Source: Bedellia somnulentella (lineage: Eukaryota > Arthropoda > Insecta > Lepidoptera > Bedelliidae). Taken from it: a stretch of 64,000 nucleotides of DNA. The DNA is taken from NCBI GenBank assembly GCA_963576735.1, contig OY755178.1, positions 7,626,001 to 7,690,000 on the forward strand, written 5' to 3'. The position numbers and the translations under genes are program-made. The notes under the pieces were generated by a model. It ran no database searches and was not told the DNA's origin. It saw nothing but the letters and a program-made list of their open reading frames with translations. Positions 54,501 to 64,000 of this stretch are shown in pieces (the stretch's first letter is position 1; the number at the start of each line of letters is the position of its first letter).

Positions 54501-57226
54501 ATTGACAGCTCCAAAGGCCCCTCGGCCGATTTCCCCATGGTCATGGAGGTCATCAGCTGTGAAGTCATACACTTCAGTGGCAGATAACTGAAGCTTCCCG
54601 GAGGATTGCATCGACGGGTATATTCGGAATCTATCCCTGAAAAGTATTTAAGTAATTATTAGAACATCCAACAAACAATGATTAGGCAAAATAATATAAG
54701 CTGCAGTTTTTATTATATTATAAATGTGAAAGTTTTTGAGGTGAAAAGGCTTCTCAATTACAGAAATGAAATTTAGCAGAATGCTAGATAATGACCCTTT
54801 TTATAGCGGAAAAACTTGACCAATAAAATATTCACGCCTGATTGAACTCAGAGTACAGGAAAAAACGCCTAAAGTTTTGGCATAAGCAAATTTACAGTAC
54901 AAAGTCTGTCGGGTCGGCTAGTAAATTAAATACATATGCTCACGGCCATATATCCCAAAAAGGGGTAGCCAGAGCTTCAGAGCTAGACTCCTCAGCCAAA
55001 TTTGAAAGTTGATAGGGTGAAAAGGAAGGAATAAAGTATGGTTGGTGATGGGTCTCCATTGTCTAAAAATCACTTAAAATTAAGAAAATAATCAGATTAA
55101 AATGAGATGTACAATAAAGATATGTCTATTCTATTAGTGACCTATAGATTCAGCTCACATGATTGAATAGAAACATAAGTTTATTAATATAAACCTGTAC
55201 CTTAGCTTGCCTTTCACATAGTCATTAAGAAAGTAATTTGGGTATGCTGAGCTCGATCGAGCTTTATCCTGTATCAGACTATTCTATACTCTATCATTAA
55301 ATGCCACAAATACATGCAGAAAGATTGTCTCTTCTGGATTTTATCAACTCTAATTTTTCTTCTACCAAACTCAACTTAAGCTTGGTACCACATTCTATTT
55401 TCTTTTTAGCTTGATTAGATCAAACAAACAAAGTCATTCACTTATGCATCACATATTTCTATGCTCTAAATTGTTAACTTTACAATAATCATGACTATGT
55501 GTCAAGAAAAAATATCTAGTTTTTGGCAGAAAATTTGACTTACAGACTTACTACAGAAAAAAAAAGGTGCAAACTAAATCAAATCTAGAATAGTTCACTA
55601 CTTTAGTATTTTCTAAGACTTACACAAATGCACAATACAATTAAAACAACTATTGTTTTTTTAAATATTTATTGAAATAATGAAACAACCCAAACTTCAA
55701 TAGAGATGATGGTTGGCAATACCTGCTAGGAGCCTGGTCATAAGCAAAACCAAGCAAGGGATGAACACTAGCAAGACTCCAGAAAGCATTAGCTCTTTTT
55801 GTACTTATCAAATAGTAAATTTGAATGAAACTGTTTTTTTTTAAGGTAGTTAGTATTAATCTAATATCAAGTATGTCTATCTGAGGTGAACATAAGAGGT
55901 GACTAACGGTATTGGGGCTTTGAAGGGATTTTTGGGCGATGCAGTTGGAGACCAATCACTAACAACCTTTATTTCACCATCTTTTCCCCACTCAACTTCC
56001 AAAAGTGTCTGAGGAATTTCTAATTCCCTAGCTCTGGCTACCCCTTTAAGGGATTTATATAGCTGTGAGTATATGAATATTTCTTAGCAAATACTTACCT
56101 TGAATTTTCAGGTAGAACATCCCGATAAGTTCTTGTGTTTGTCTTCTGTTTTTGGCTTGATGCAGAGTTGGATGTGAAAGGCATAAATGCTGCATCATCG
56201 TTGGACGGACCACCAAACGGAAGATCTAGTTTTTTCCGTCTTTCAGATTTAATTGTCGATCCAAGATTTAAATCCAACTTTTTCTTTGGTTTGCTTGATC
56301 CTAAAAAATCAACATAAGTTGAATTGAAGGTGGTAATATGTTACGAGTTATGTTTGCTAAGGAAATAATTTATAAATGCAGCCTATTGTCATTAGAAAAT
56401 ATCTTATGTTCTGCATAATTATTACCAGGTCATTTTAAAATTAGTGAAGAAATAAATGAGCTTTAGAAATTTAACATGTATTATATTTGCATTATATATT
56501 TTAATTCCATAAAGTTTTATTTTTTATTAACACTTTTTTTATTAATTACTTAGGCATCCACACAGTACATCATATTATAATTTACAAAAGACATAATGTT
56601 TTGCTCAGATGCAGTACCAAAACAGCATGCACAGCATTTCCTAGTTAGTTGAACTTTACAATAATATAAAACCATAAATAATTCAAAATAAAATAATAAT
56701 TGTAGACACATAGCAATCAATTATTCACCAAAATAATAACTAGACATTGTACATTGTTTTCATAAATAAATAAATTGATTTCAGAAGTCAAGTTTATCTG
56801 GATACTACACTATACTAGAGGCTGAATTTTATGATATAGGGCACATCAGAAACAGAACTTGGTTCAGCATAATGGGACATAGATATTTCTCATCATTATT
56901 ATGATTTGGGTTATAAATTGTACAAAGTTTGTAAGTAATACACAATTAACCAACATAATGTTTTTACAGTGATAAAAAACGTACAATTTTGGTTATTTCG
57001 TTAAATATTCAATTCCCTAGTTGAAGTTGTTCCTGGACAGTTATACCATATAAATACGTAAGAGTATACACTGGAGCAGGACCTCAGAGGAAGAGTTTAA
57101 ATAGATGAATGCTTTAATTGCTATTTATGTCAGAAATATAGTAGTGAAAATCTGTTCAAAACGAACAATTCACATTATGTATAAGTAGGTACCTTGATTT
57201 GAAGTAACTTCACCGTTCTTTGACAT
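48582..57226 (-). CDS. MAP2K4: Dual-specificity MAP kinase kinase 4 (MKK4/MAP2K4), 8 exons
   Basis: Minus-strand exons are 57193-57226, 56099-56300, 54484-54636, 53644-53788, 53146-53315, 52374-52503, 49345-49565 and 48582-48765: 1239 nt, 412 residues, all GT-AG and in phase. The kinase domain has the glycine loop GRGAFGAV (116-123), lysine 138 in [17 protein letters not shown] (234-241), DFG (254-256), an activation loop with Ser264 and Thr268 in SIARTRDAG, and MAPERIDP. That SxAxT site and the domain pattern match MKK4, which activates JNK and p38 after phosphorylation by MAP3Ks. The N-terminus has two basic-hydrophobic docking-type motifs, [10 protein letters not shown] (15-24) and [10 protein letters not shown] (31-40). 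Human MAP2K4 has 399 residues. The short first exon starts [15 protein letters not shown]7 is excluded by closer resemblance to MKK4 throughout (KMVHK, ICMELM). Introns carry many SINEs. Confidence 0.95.
49138..49285 (-). mobile_element. Family-A SINE in MAP2K4 last intron
   Basis: Reverse match: GGTGATGGGTTTCCAACCAC, TTTGAAAGTTGAATGGGG and AGCCAGAGCTTCAGC. Moderately diverged. Confidence 0.7.
50265..50653. mobile_element. MITE-like inverted-repeat element in MAP2K4 intron 6
   Basis: GTCTGCTTACTGGTAAA at 50265-50281 is repeated in perfect reverse complement at 50637-50653. GTAGTAAATG-type words follow inside each arm. The 389-bp unit is AT-rich and non-coding. Sequence just outside (ATATT / GATAT) may extend the ends by a few bases. 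No target duplication was settled. Confidence 0.6.
50940..51085 (+). repeat. Dispersed direct repeat, copy 1
   Basis: TTTGAATTTCGCGACTATGT and TTTTTCTTTGAAC, then CCAGTATTAAATATGGGGTA. It shares these words in order with 51880-51995. Confidence 0.5.
51088..51200 (+). mobile_element. RTE LINE 3' end, well preserved
   Basis: It still reads as protein: [20 protein letters not shown], then SAYPNGN and a stop, followed by TGGCGTGAGAATATGTATGT. This is the terminal ORF2 peptide and tail of the RTE family and identifies the shorter copies in the window. A tail-only piece follows at 51285-51345. Confidence 0.8.
51880..51995 (+). repeat. Dispersed direct repeat, copy 2
   Basis: TTTTGAATTTCGCGGCGATC, TTTTTCTCTGAAC and GCAGTATTAACTATGGGGTA, the same order of words as at 50940-51085. 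The family is unknown. Confidence 0.5.
52608..52815 (-). mobile_element. Family-A SINE in MAP2K4 intron 5, with 3' deletion
   Basis: Reverse match from GCTGTATAGTGTCGGCTTAG through the central block to CTGAGGAATTTC. The block GGCTACCCCTTCTAGGG is missing before the TATGTAAATA tail. Confidence 0.8.
54050..54300 (+). mobile_element. Family-C retroposon in MAP2K4 intron 3, followed by an RTE-type tail
   Basis: TGAGGGAAAACATCGTGAGG, AAACCCACATGGCTGAG and AAAACGGCGATAGGCCTGCC match 38440-38600. From about 54240, CTCTGCCAACCCCTTCGGGG, then ATAAACGGCGTGAA, resembles the RTE 3' tail. Confidence 0.65.
54930..55080 (-). mobile_element. Family-A SINE in MAP2K4 intron 2
   Basis: Reverse match: TGCTCACGGCCATATATCCC, GGGGTAGCCAGAGCTTC and GGTGATGGGTCTCCATTG. 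The head is missing. Confidence 0.75.
55889..56080 (+). mobile_element. Family-A SINE in MAP2K4 intron 2, near exon 2
   Basis: CATAAGAGGTGACTAACGGT, GGCGATGCAGTTGGAGACC, AAAGTGTCTGAGGAATTTCT and AGCTGTGAGTATATGAATA. It ends within about 20 bp of the exon 2 donor. Confidence 0.8.
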
Positions 57227-58414
57227 GTTGAAATTTTTTAATACGTGTTTGTTAATAGTATTCAACTTCGGAAGGAATATTGTGTCGACTATCCATTGGT
57301 AAATGTGTCAAATGTTTATTAAACAGATAACTTAGAACTAATAATTTGTTAATATGGGGGGTAATTGGTTCTAATAAATATTTTTCCAAAATAACACCAT
57401 TACTGAAGGAAATTTAAGAATCAGTGACTGAGATTGATTTAATTAAATGACTGAACGAAATCGTAACGTAGCGTAGAATATAGAACGTAGGTTTATACTG
57501 AACTTTTTACGTCAGTTGGCCGTATGCGTATGGTATCTGTGTATAAGTTAAGTACCATGTATAACTTAAGGTCGCGTTTAAAATATACAAGTAAGTTAGA
57601 TCTAAGTGGCGGTATCAAAGGATTGTAAATTATGTTTTTAGCGGTTGAATTAATAAAATAGAAAATAATAAATGTTATGAAGTTGATGGATGGACATTAA
57701 TACCCTTTAATCTCTTTTCAACCTATCCAAGTATATATCATAAGATCTTAATACTTGTTATTAGTTGATCCATTGTAAAATCTTAATAAAATAATAATAA
57801 TCTCTATTTGGCATTCATAACAATAACATTGAAATTCTACAAGTTATCCTGCAGCCCCACACTAGGTAAGCCTGTATCATAGAAATTTAACATAATCCAA
57901 ATGGAAAAATGCATATGATTTCACAAACGAATTCACAAGTTCATATTGATTTTGTTTGATGTGCAAAATTTGGTTTGTATTTACAGCGTAAAGTAGAATG
58001 TGAAGAAAGGAACAAAATAATTGAGTTTCCATACTTTGATTTTTTATCCACGATGACTGGTATATTGTTCATATTTTAGAGATTTCTTGGATATATTTCT
58101 ATTAAGCCGTTGCCGTTGGTAATAACCTGTCCTCGTATTATAAGCCAATACAAGGCTTGAAACTATCAAAGTAAACTACAAAAATGGCAAATGCCCCTTC
58201 CTGTCTGCCTCATATACTCTATTTCTTAAAGAAAAAAAGTTTTAATTTGACGTTTGTTTGTTGTGCTTGCGGTTTCAGTTAGAGGTTAGGTTTTGGAATT
58301 CATTCATGCAATTCCTGAGGTTATGTTGTTCAAAGCGAATACAATATAATAACTGATCACAACTAAAACAACAAAATAAAATACGACAAGTACTCGTTTG
58401 TCTGTTCGTGTAAA
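57227..58414. promoter_or_regulatory. Divergent promoter region of MAP2K4 (minus) and TBL3 (plus)
   Basis: 1188 bp between two start codons pointing apart. It is AT-rich with no TATA box that I can call. GTTAGAGGTTAGGTTTTGG near 58280 and the short TBL3 5' UTR lie at the right. No retroposon was recognised here, in contrast to the flanking introns. Confidence 0.5.
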
Positions 58415-60872
58415 ATGGTTGTGCAAATAAAAGAACTGTAAGTTTTAGCAGTAAATTAAAATTTGAAATATATCTATGGTGTTATTTTGTGAAATTAATT
58501 GTTTTATTTTATGTTCCAGGTATGAAAAAGCAGTTGAATATTCAGCCTTTTATACGGGAGGTGATATTCAGTGGACTACTGACGGTGCTTATTTCCTATG
58601 TCTCTGCGAAGGCACTATTAATGTGGTAGATGTAAACACGAGTTCTACAACACTTGTTATTGGAGCATCTTCTGAAGATGTTGAAACTGACAGCATTTAC
58701 ACTTTCCGACTATCTCACAGCAACAGTGTTGTTGTCAGTGCCCATAAGAGTGGCCTTCTTAAACTGTGGGACAGGGTCAGTGGAGCTCAACTTAAATTGT
58801 GGAGGTCAGGTCATAAGGGACCTGTTGCCCAGCTAGCATTTGATATTACTGATGAAAACGTAGCCTCAGGAGGGTCTGATGGAAATGTGAGACTTTGGGA
58901 TCTTTCCCATAATACTTGCACTAGTAGTCTCAGAGGAGCTGTTGGTGTTTTTACAGTTCTCCGGTATCACCCTGACGTAAATAAACAACTTATATTTGGT
59001 GCAGCTGATGATACTAAAATCCACTCCTGGGATTCTAAGTCTGGTAAAGAAGTCATGCAGTACTCAGGACATTTTAGTAAAGTTACATCATTACTGTTTA
59101 CTTCAGATAATCATATGGTTAGCTCTGGGAGAGATAGAGTACTGATATTATGGAGTCTAGCTGAGGGAAAAGCACTAAGAACTATTCCAGTTTATGAAAG
59201 TATCGAAGGCACTGTTTTGCTTCCACCTGCATTCCAAATACCAAACTTCAAAAAGAAAGCAGAAACTGATGGTATTTATGTTGCTTGTGTAGGTGAAAAG
59301 GGCAAAGTTAAAGTTTGGAATGTAAAAAGCTCTAAATTAATGTTTGAACAAAGTAATAGTTTAGTATCACCTGCCCAAGATGAGGGTGGTCTGGCTGTTA
59401 CTAATATGATGTTTAATGAAGCAAGAAACATCTTGGCTATTGTGACTGCTGATCATAATATTATCATATATGACTTAGAGACGTTTAACTCTATCAAACA
59501 GATGATTGGCTACAGCGATGAGGTTCTAGATGTCATATATATTGGTACACATAATGATCATATAGTAGTTGCCACAAATAGTCCAGATTTAAAGTACTAT
59601 AACTGCAATACCATGAATTGTGAAATAGTCAAAGGACATTCTGACATTGTATTGGCACTAGCGAAATTTCCCACACATGCAAACCTTTTCGTCTCCTCTG
59701 GAAAAGATAATGCTGTGCGGTTATGGATCCAAGATGATGTAAAAGGGATTACTTGTGTAGGTGTAGGTACTAGACATACAGCTTCCGTGGGCTCTGTTTT
59801 TACATCACAGAGTTCAAATGACTTTTTTGCTTCTGTGAGTCAAGATAACTGCTTAAAAGTTTGGACTGTACCTAAGACTCTTGATGATAGTGAACAAAAA
59901 ATAAAAACAAGTCATACAGAACTAGCTCATCAAATGGATATCAACTGCGTAGCAGTATCACCTAACGACAAAATGATAGCTACAGGATCCCAAGATAAAA
60001 CTGCCAAAATATGGTCAGATGATCTACAATTGTTAGGTGTACTTAAAGGTCATCGTAGAGGTGTCTGGTGTGTGCGCTTTTCACCAGTTGATCAAGTAAT
60101 ACTGACCTGCTCTGCAGATTGTTCCATTAAATTGTGGTCAGTTGCAGATTTAAGTTGTCTTAAAACATTTGAAGGCCATGAGAGCTCTGTGCTTAAAATA
60201 GAATTTCTAAGCAGAGGCCAACAAATAGTTTCATCTGGTGCTGATGGATTAGTTAAGCTATGGAACATTAAGACATCTGAATGTAAGTTGTCATTAGACA
60301 ATCATGATGGCAAAATTTGGGCTCTAGCTTTACATAAAGATGAATCAAGCATTATCACGGGTGGCTCTGATTCAAAATTAGTTGTGTGGAAAGATGTAAC
60401 ACAAGAGCATCAAGAGAAAATTGCGAAAGAAAGGGAAGAGTTGGTATTGCAAGAACAAGAGTTGATGAATTTGTTACAGAACAAGAAATTAGTTAAAGCT
60501 TTAAAATTAGCAATAAGATTAGAAAAGCCCTATCAAGTGTTAAAAATAGTAAATGCAATTCTGAAAGACGGAAGTGACAAGTTATCAGAAATATTAAATG
60601 AAATCAATAACACTCAGAAGGAGACATTGCTCAGGTTTGCAGCCGAATGGAACACCAACACTAAGACTTGTCATGCCGCTCAACTAGTTTTCAATGTGCT
60701 AGCATCCCAAATTATCTCAGGGGAGTTAAAAGTACCCTCGATGTCCAAGTTTATAGAAGGTGCTCTACCATACAGTGAACGGCATTTCGATCGTCTTACA
60801 AATTTATTACAAGACCTCAATTTCCTGACGTACACGGTCAATTGTATGCAACCACATTCTGTTAAAAATTAA
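58415..60872 (+). CDS. TBL3: Transducin beta-like protein 3 / UTP13, WD40 protein of the SSU processome, 2 exons
   Basis: Exons are 58415-58437 and 58520-60872 (82-bp GTAAGT...AG intron), totalling 2376 nt for 791 residues. The first exon gives MVVQIKEL. The body is two WD40 propellers with repeated GH...W-type motifs, for example SGGSDGNVRLWDLSH, SSGRDRVLILWSLAEG, SPNDKMIATGSQDKTAKIW, KGHRRGVWCVRFSP and GADGLVKLWNIK. The C-terminal part from about residue 645 (QEQELMNLLQNKKLVKALKL, AIRLEKPY and later LLRFAAEWNTNTK, ALPYSERHFDRL) is the UTP13 domain. Human TBL3 aligns by eye along its whole length (LGVFSGHRRGLWCVQFSP, ALLPYTERHFQRL). In yeast and human the protein is part of UTP-B/PWP2 and is needed for 18S rRNA maturation in the nucleolus. 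The ATG at 58476 lies in the intron and is not the start. Confidence 0.95.
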
Positions 60873-61744
60873 AAATGTTTAAGCTACTTATTTTTTTTAT
60901 TTACTTAAGCATTTATATCATTGACGTACACTCTATTGACTGCTCGAAGCGTTAATTAGATAAGACGTGCAGTCTGAATTTATTTTTGTGTACCTGTTAA
61001 TTATTTTGTAATTAATAGATAGTGACTGATGATGTGACGTAGTTAGCTTCCTATTATTTGCACAAACTAACCAGCAAAAATAAAAAAAACAGGATGTTTA
61101 TCCGGTTATCACCAAGACACACAAACACGTTATACAAACTATGACTAAATGTATCTCAACTATGGTTTTCCTCAAAAAAAATATTCGGGGCGTCAAATCT
61201 ATTGGTTATTATTCTATATAGGATTTAAACCCTTTGATCCTTGCTTGACTTTGTCCTTAAGATGTCATACCACGGTGTTATGAAAGTCTTTATTATTAGG
61301 AGTCCATTATATCTTAAATGCTTCAAGTTTAAGTTTTCCTAATTTCGTTGATATAAAGCATGGAAAATGGTTTCTTCTATTTAGGAAATCAAAATTTAAG
61401 TTTGTTCACAACACCACTGAAATCTGGTCTCAGTCTATACAGCCACTTCAAAGGGCATTGGAGATATGGAACGGGTACGTCTTCATTGCGTTTGGAGCAG
61501 ATACAGATGCGCAGATTACATTTTATTATAAATCTAAGTAAGAAGATATCCACTATAGAATTAGGAATCTTGGCAGCCACTCCCTTAGGTCAGCGGGTGC
61601 GTAGTGGTTCCTAATTGAATACTATCTACCTACACCTACCGTAAAAATACTTACCAAAGGAAAAAGTTCAAGTTGATTCATAGTAGATTGGTGTACTGAG
61701 CGCAAATTAAGTTGTGCACAATTTTTACGCCACACCTTTTTTGA
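60873..61744. other. Intergenic stretch after TBL3
   Basis: AT-rich. The frame at 61360-61614 (84 codons, GLSLYSHFKGHWRYGTG) reads in a repeat-like segment that I suspect is transposon-derived, but I cannot place it. A poly(A) signal for TBL3 was not certain. Confidence 0.35.
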
Positions 61745-61865
61745 TGAGAAGATTGATAGATGTAACCGAAGCTAGGGATGTCTGTCAGGATCATATAAAG
61801 TGGCGATTGATAGTCTCTGCCTACCCTAATGGGAATTAATAACGGTATGAGTATATGTATGTATG
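61745..61865 (+). mobile_element. RTE LINE 3' end
   Basis: Reads LIDVTEARDVCQDHIKWRLI, then VSAYPNGN and a stop, then GGTATGAGTATATGTATGTA. A further tail fragment lies near 61930-61990. Confidence 0.75.
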
Positions 61866-62044
61866 TAGCTTTTTTGATGTTGACACAGAGTTAGATTAGT
61901 TTGCTAAAAACGTTCATAGAGGCAATGATTAAATAATTTCTAGTAATCGTCTCTGCCTACTTTAAAAGAAACTGACTGCGTCACTATATTTGAATGTTTC
62001 GTGTAAAATTTACTTTGTTAACTTTTTTTAACTTGCTAGCTATG

Positions 62045-62275
62045 TCGGGTTAACAACTCTAACCCATTTCTTCCTTCGGGAAAGAGCGGCCGTGAGAGGC
62101 AAAATAGGAGTTTAGGGCTTTTAAATGATTTATGGTGCTATAACCGGAGACCCATCAACAAACACCCTGTGTTTGAAAATCTTTTCTCTACTTAACTTCT
62201 TAAAATAGTCGAAGAATTTCTAATTCTGGAGTTCTGGCTACCCCACTTTGGGATTTATGGCCGTGAGTATGTTGT
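62045..62275 (+). mobile_element. Family-A SINE, diverged long copy
   Basis: CGGGTTAACAACTCTAACCC in place of the usual head, then GTGCTATAACCGGAGACCCA, CGAAGAATTTCTAATTCTGG and GGGATTTATGGCCGTGAGTA. It is clearly older than other copies. Confidence 0.65.
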
Positions 62276-62554
62276 ATTTCGTTGTGTAATTTGTCGTCAA
62301 CATTGAATGGGGCAGGCAACTTGATCTGATATTGATATTCATTCAACTTATCTCAGCATATTCAGAACAATGTAATAACCCCGTCCTTAGCCAAGGTGGC
62401 AATAATAAAACCTATAAAATGCAATGGAAACTAATAATCCAGAGGTATTCCTGACGACCACTACTACTTATGATGATGTTAACTTTCGCAGGCGACACGG
62501 ATGGCTAGCTTGCCCTCGAAGGTCTGGAATCATCATACTTCTCGAAAAAAGTGG

Positions 62555-62612
62555 TAACATAAATACATACATACATATTCTTACGGCCATAAATCACAAA
62601 AAAGGGTAGCCA
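62555..62612 (-). mobile_element. Family-A SINE, 3' tail fragment
   Basis: AATACATACATACATATTC, TTACGGCCATAAATCAC and GGGTAGCCAGAGCTG: the reverse complement of the family 3' end with its microsatellite tail. Confidence 0.7.
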
Positions 62613-62859
62613 GAGCTGCCGTCTGACAATTTGAATTAATGACGACGTGAATGAGCGTCACCTTTTGCATATTAATACTTCATCACGGGTTTACGCGACA
62701 TTCTATTTACGACTTGCAAGAATCATAGTTTTACGTGCGAATGTTTTGATTAATGGTGATGTGATAAATATTTTTTATCACTAATTGGACCCATTACTGC
62801 ATATAGGTGCATGATATGGCACTGGCCTTCGGTGATCACATATATAGTAAAAGCTCGAG

Positions 62860-63001
62860 CGCAGATAACAGTCGCGCGCGCAACCTTTATTCACCTGTTG
62901 CAGAACTTAGTTTTTAGTACTTGAGATTAATTAGCGCGAAGCAGACGATAGTTCGCGCTCTTTGCGCCAATCACGCAGCGTCGCGTGCGCATGGTTTTAG
63001 G
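62860..63001 (+). promoter_or_regulatory. GC-rich 5' flank of the secreted-protein gene
   Basis: GC-rich and CpG-rich just before the start codon (GCGCGCGCAACC, GCGCGAAGCAGACG, GCGTCGCGTGCGC), unlike the AT-rich surroundings. It is probably the 5' UTR and core promoter. A TATATAG word lies near 62841. Confidence 0.4.
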
Positions 63002-64000
63002 ATGAATATCATTGGATTATTTGTGAGTTTAGTGCTTGTGCTTATATTTGGTGATACGAACGGGCAGAAAGTGCAGCCGTAAGTTTTTTTTTATTGTTCA
63101 TACAATTTCAATTTAAAATTTAACTAAATAAATTAATCTCCTGTACCAAATAATTATAAGTCGAACTTTATATAACGTATTTTATTAAACTGCTAGTAAA
63201 TGATAAAAATACTGAGGTTGTAAGAATATCGCTAATGAGTATCATACTAAAATAATTTCAACGTTTTTTAATGATTACAGTAGGATCAAATGATTGTGAA
63301 AAACTATAATTTGATGAAAATTGTATTATTTAAGTATTTCCTTAATTTTGTCTTCCTTAAATTTGTCTTGTTTCCTTAATTTTGTAAAATGATGTGATAA
63401 TATTTTTTATAGTCTGACTACAATTTGACATGATTAACTCAACCTTTATGTGGATCATTCGGTAGATTTACAAAACTTTTTTAAACGTTGTTATATTTTT
63501 GAAACGCATTCACCAAGTAGGTATTACAAGCCAAGAAACACAAATATCAGTGAAGTAAAACCTCAGTAATTGTATATGATTTAGAAAATCTATGAATCAA
63601 ACTTTGCAACAAAAATTTCAGTTATCAAATGTAGTTTAATCTTGTTGCTTATCGGAAAAGACTATAAAATAAGACATTAAAACTACTGTTTATTAGTTTA
63701 CACCAAAGTATACAAATATATTATATGGAATAAATACCTATATACAAATAAAATATATTTCTGAAAAAAAAACTTCTTTCATAGATCAAACTAAATCGAT
63801 ACTGGTATAAACACCTGAGTGAAGAGGTATTTCGCGATTGCCGCGTGTTCGCCCGGGCAGGTCACACCTGGGCGCCGATAATTCTAAAACGCTTTTCGCA
63901 CTACTGCACTGTTTTTTTATTAATTAACGGTTCCGCCTTACGTTTCTGTTATTTATCTGATTTGAATTGCAGTGTCAGAAGAAGTGTTTGTCGAGTGACA
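63002..64000 (+). CDS. Secreted protein of unknown family, first two exons (cut by window end)
   Basis: Exon 1 is 63002-63078 and exon 2 starts at 63973 and runs off the window. The donor is GCC|GTAAGT, the acceptor GAATTGCAG, and the phase closes on a proline. The N-terminus MNIIGLFVSLVLVLIFGDTN is a clear signal peptide (short polar start, hydrophobic core, small residues before the cut). After GQKVQP comes VRRSVCRVT with one cysteine, and then the sequence ends. This could begin a cysteine-containing extracellular protein such as a protease, inhibitor or immune factor, but no family can be named from 35 residues. The 0.9-kb intron is AT-rich with no recognised repeat. Confidence 0.65.

Noticed and set aside
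48582..57226. Assignment of the kinase to MKK7 (hemipterous type) or MKK3/6
   Set aside because: [23 protein letters not shown] and [20 protein letters not shown] match MKK4 best. The activation-loop residues and N-terminal docking region also fit MKK4.
58476..58519. ATG at 58476 as the start of TBL3
   Set aside because: It lies within an 82-bp GT-AG intron. The upstream exon at 58415-58437 gives a phase-correct start (MVVQIKEL), and the alternative N-terminus is unlike the family.

Overview
The window looks like lepidopteran (moth or butterfly) nuclear DNA. It is AT-rich, its genes have short exons with GT-AG introns, and it is full of the short retroposons with (ATGT)n tails that I know from Lepidoptera. 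No prokaryotic, plasmid or CRISPR features are present. Gene names come from recognising the translated sequence. No search was run.

Five conserved host genes can be rebuilt exon by exon, with every splice phase closing, and a sixth begins at the right edge. They are: mitochondrial ribosomal protein S7 (minus, 7580-15873, 4 exons, 231 aa); RNA polymerase I subunit RPA43/POLR1F (plus, 36936-40517, 4 exons, 273 aa); the mitochondrial membrane protein TMEM186 (plus, 41500-43471, 2 exons, 183 aa); the MAP kinase kinase MAP2K4/MKK4 (minus, 48582-57226, 8 exons, 412 aa); the SSU-processome WD40 protein TBL3/UTP13 (plus, 58415-60872, 2 exons, 791 aa); and the first two exons of a secreted protein of unknown family (plus, 63002 to the edge). 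MAP2K4 and TBL3 are divergent and share about 1.2 kb. POLR1F and TMEM186 lie head to tail. Three of the five (S7, RPA43, TBL3) serve ribosome production, but the sequence gives no sign of co-regulation.

The left 36 kb is mostly transposons, many nested. They include a Jockey-like reverse transcriptase end (2-676); a hAT-like element with an 8-bp target duplication (971-2046); an RTE-type LINE relic (5180-6045); a CR1-like LINE with an open ORF2 inside the large S7 intron (9863-13965); and a TTAA-flanked inverted-repeat element (16202-16836). An unclassified TIR transposon (17891-22326) sits inside a broken SINE and carries a gutted piggyBac-like element. A 5.9-kb element (22997-28941) has identical 369-bp terminal direct repeats, a 4-bp target duplication and no replication genes. 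Next come a P-element/THAP-like transposase relic (29704-32008) and several tRNA-derived SINEs.

The right 28 kb is gene-dense, with the same retroposons in introns and gaps. A TIR element with 33-bp perfect ends and CAGC duplications (43880-45268) and a Jockey relic (45350-46010) separate TMEM186 from MAP2K4.

The most informative signals are: (1) the abundant family-A SINE and the RTE LINE share their last ~50 bp, suggesting a parasite-driver pair; (2) the non-autonomous terminal-direct-repeat element, which carries a GC-rich reading frame and a 142-bp minisatellite; (3) the SINE split by the 17.9-22.3 kb transposon, which fixes that transposon's ends; and (4) a 77-nt near-perfect hairpin at 18683-18759.
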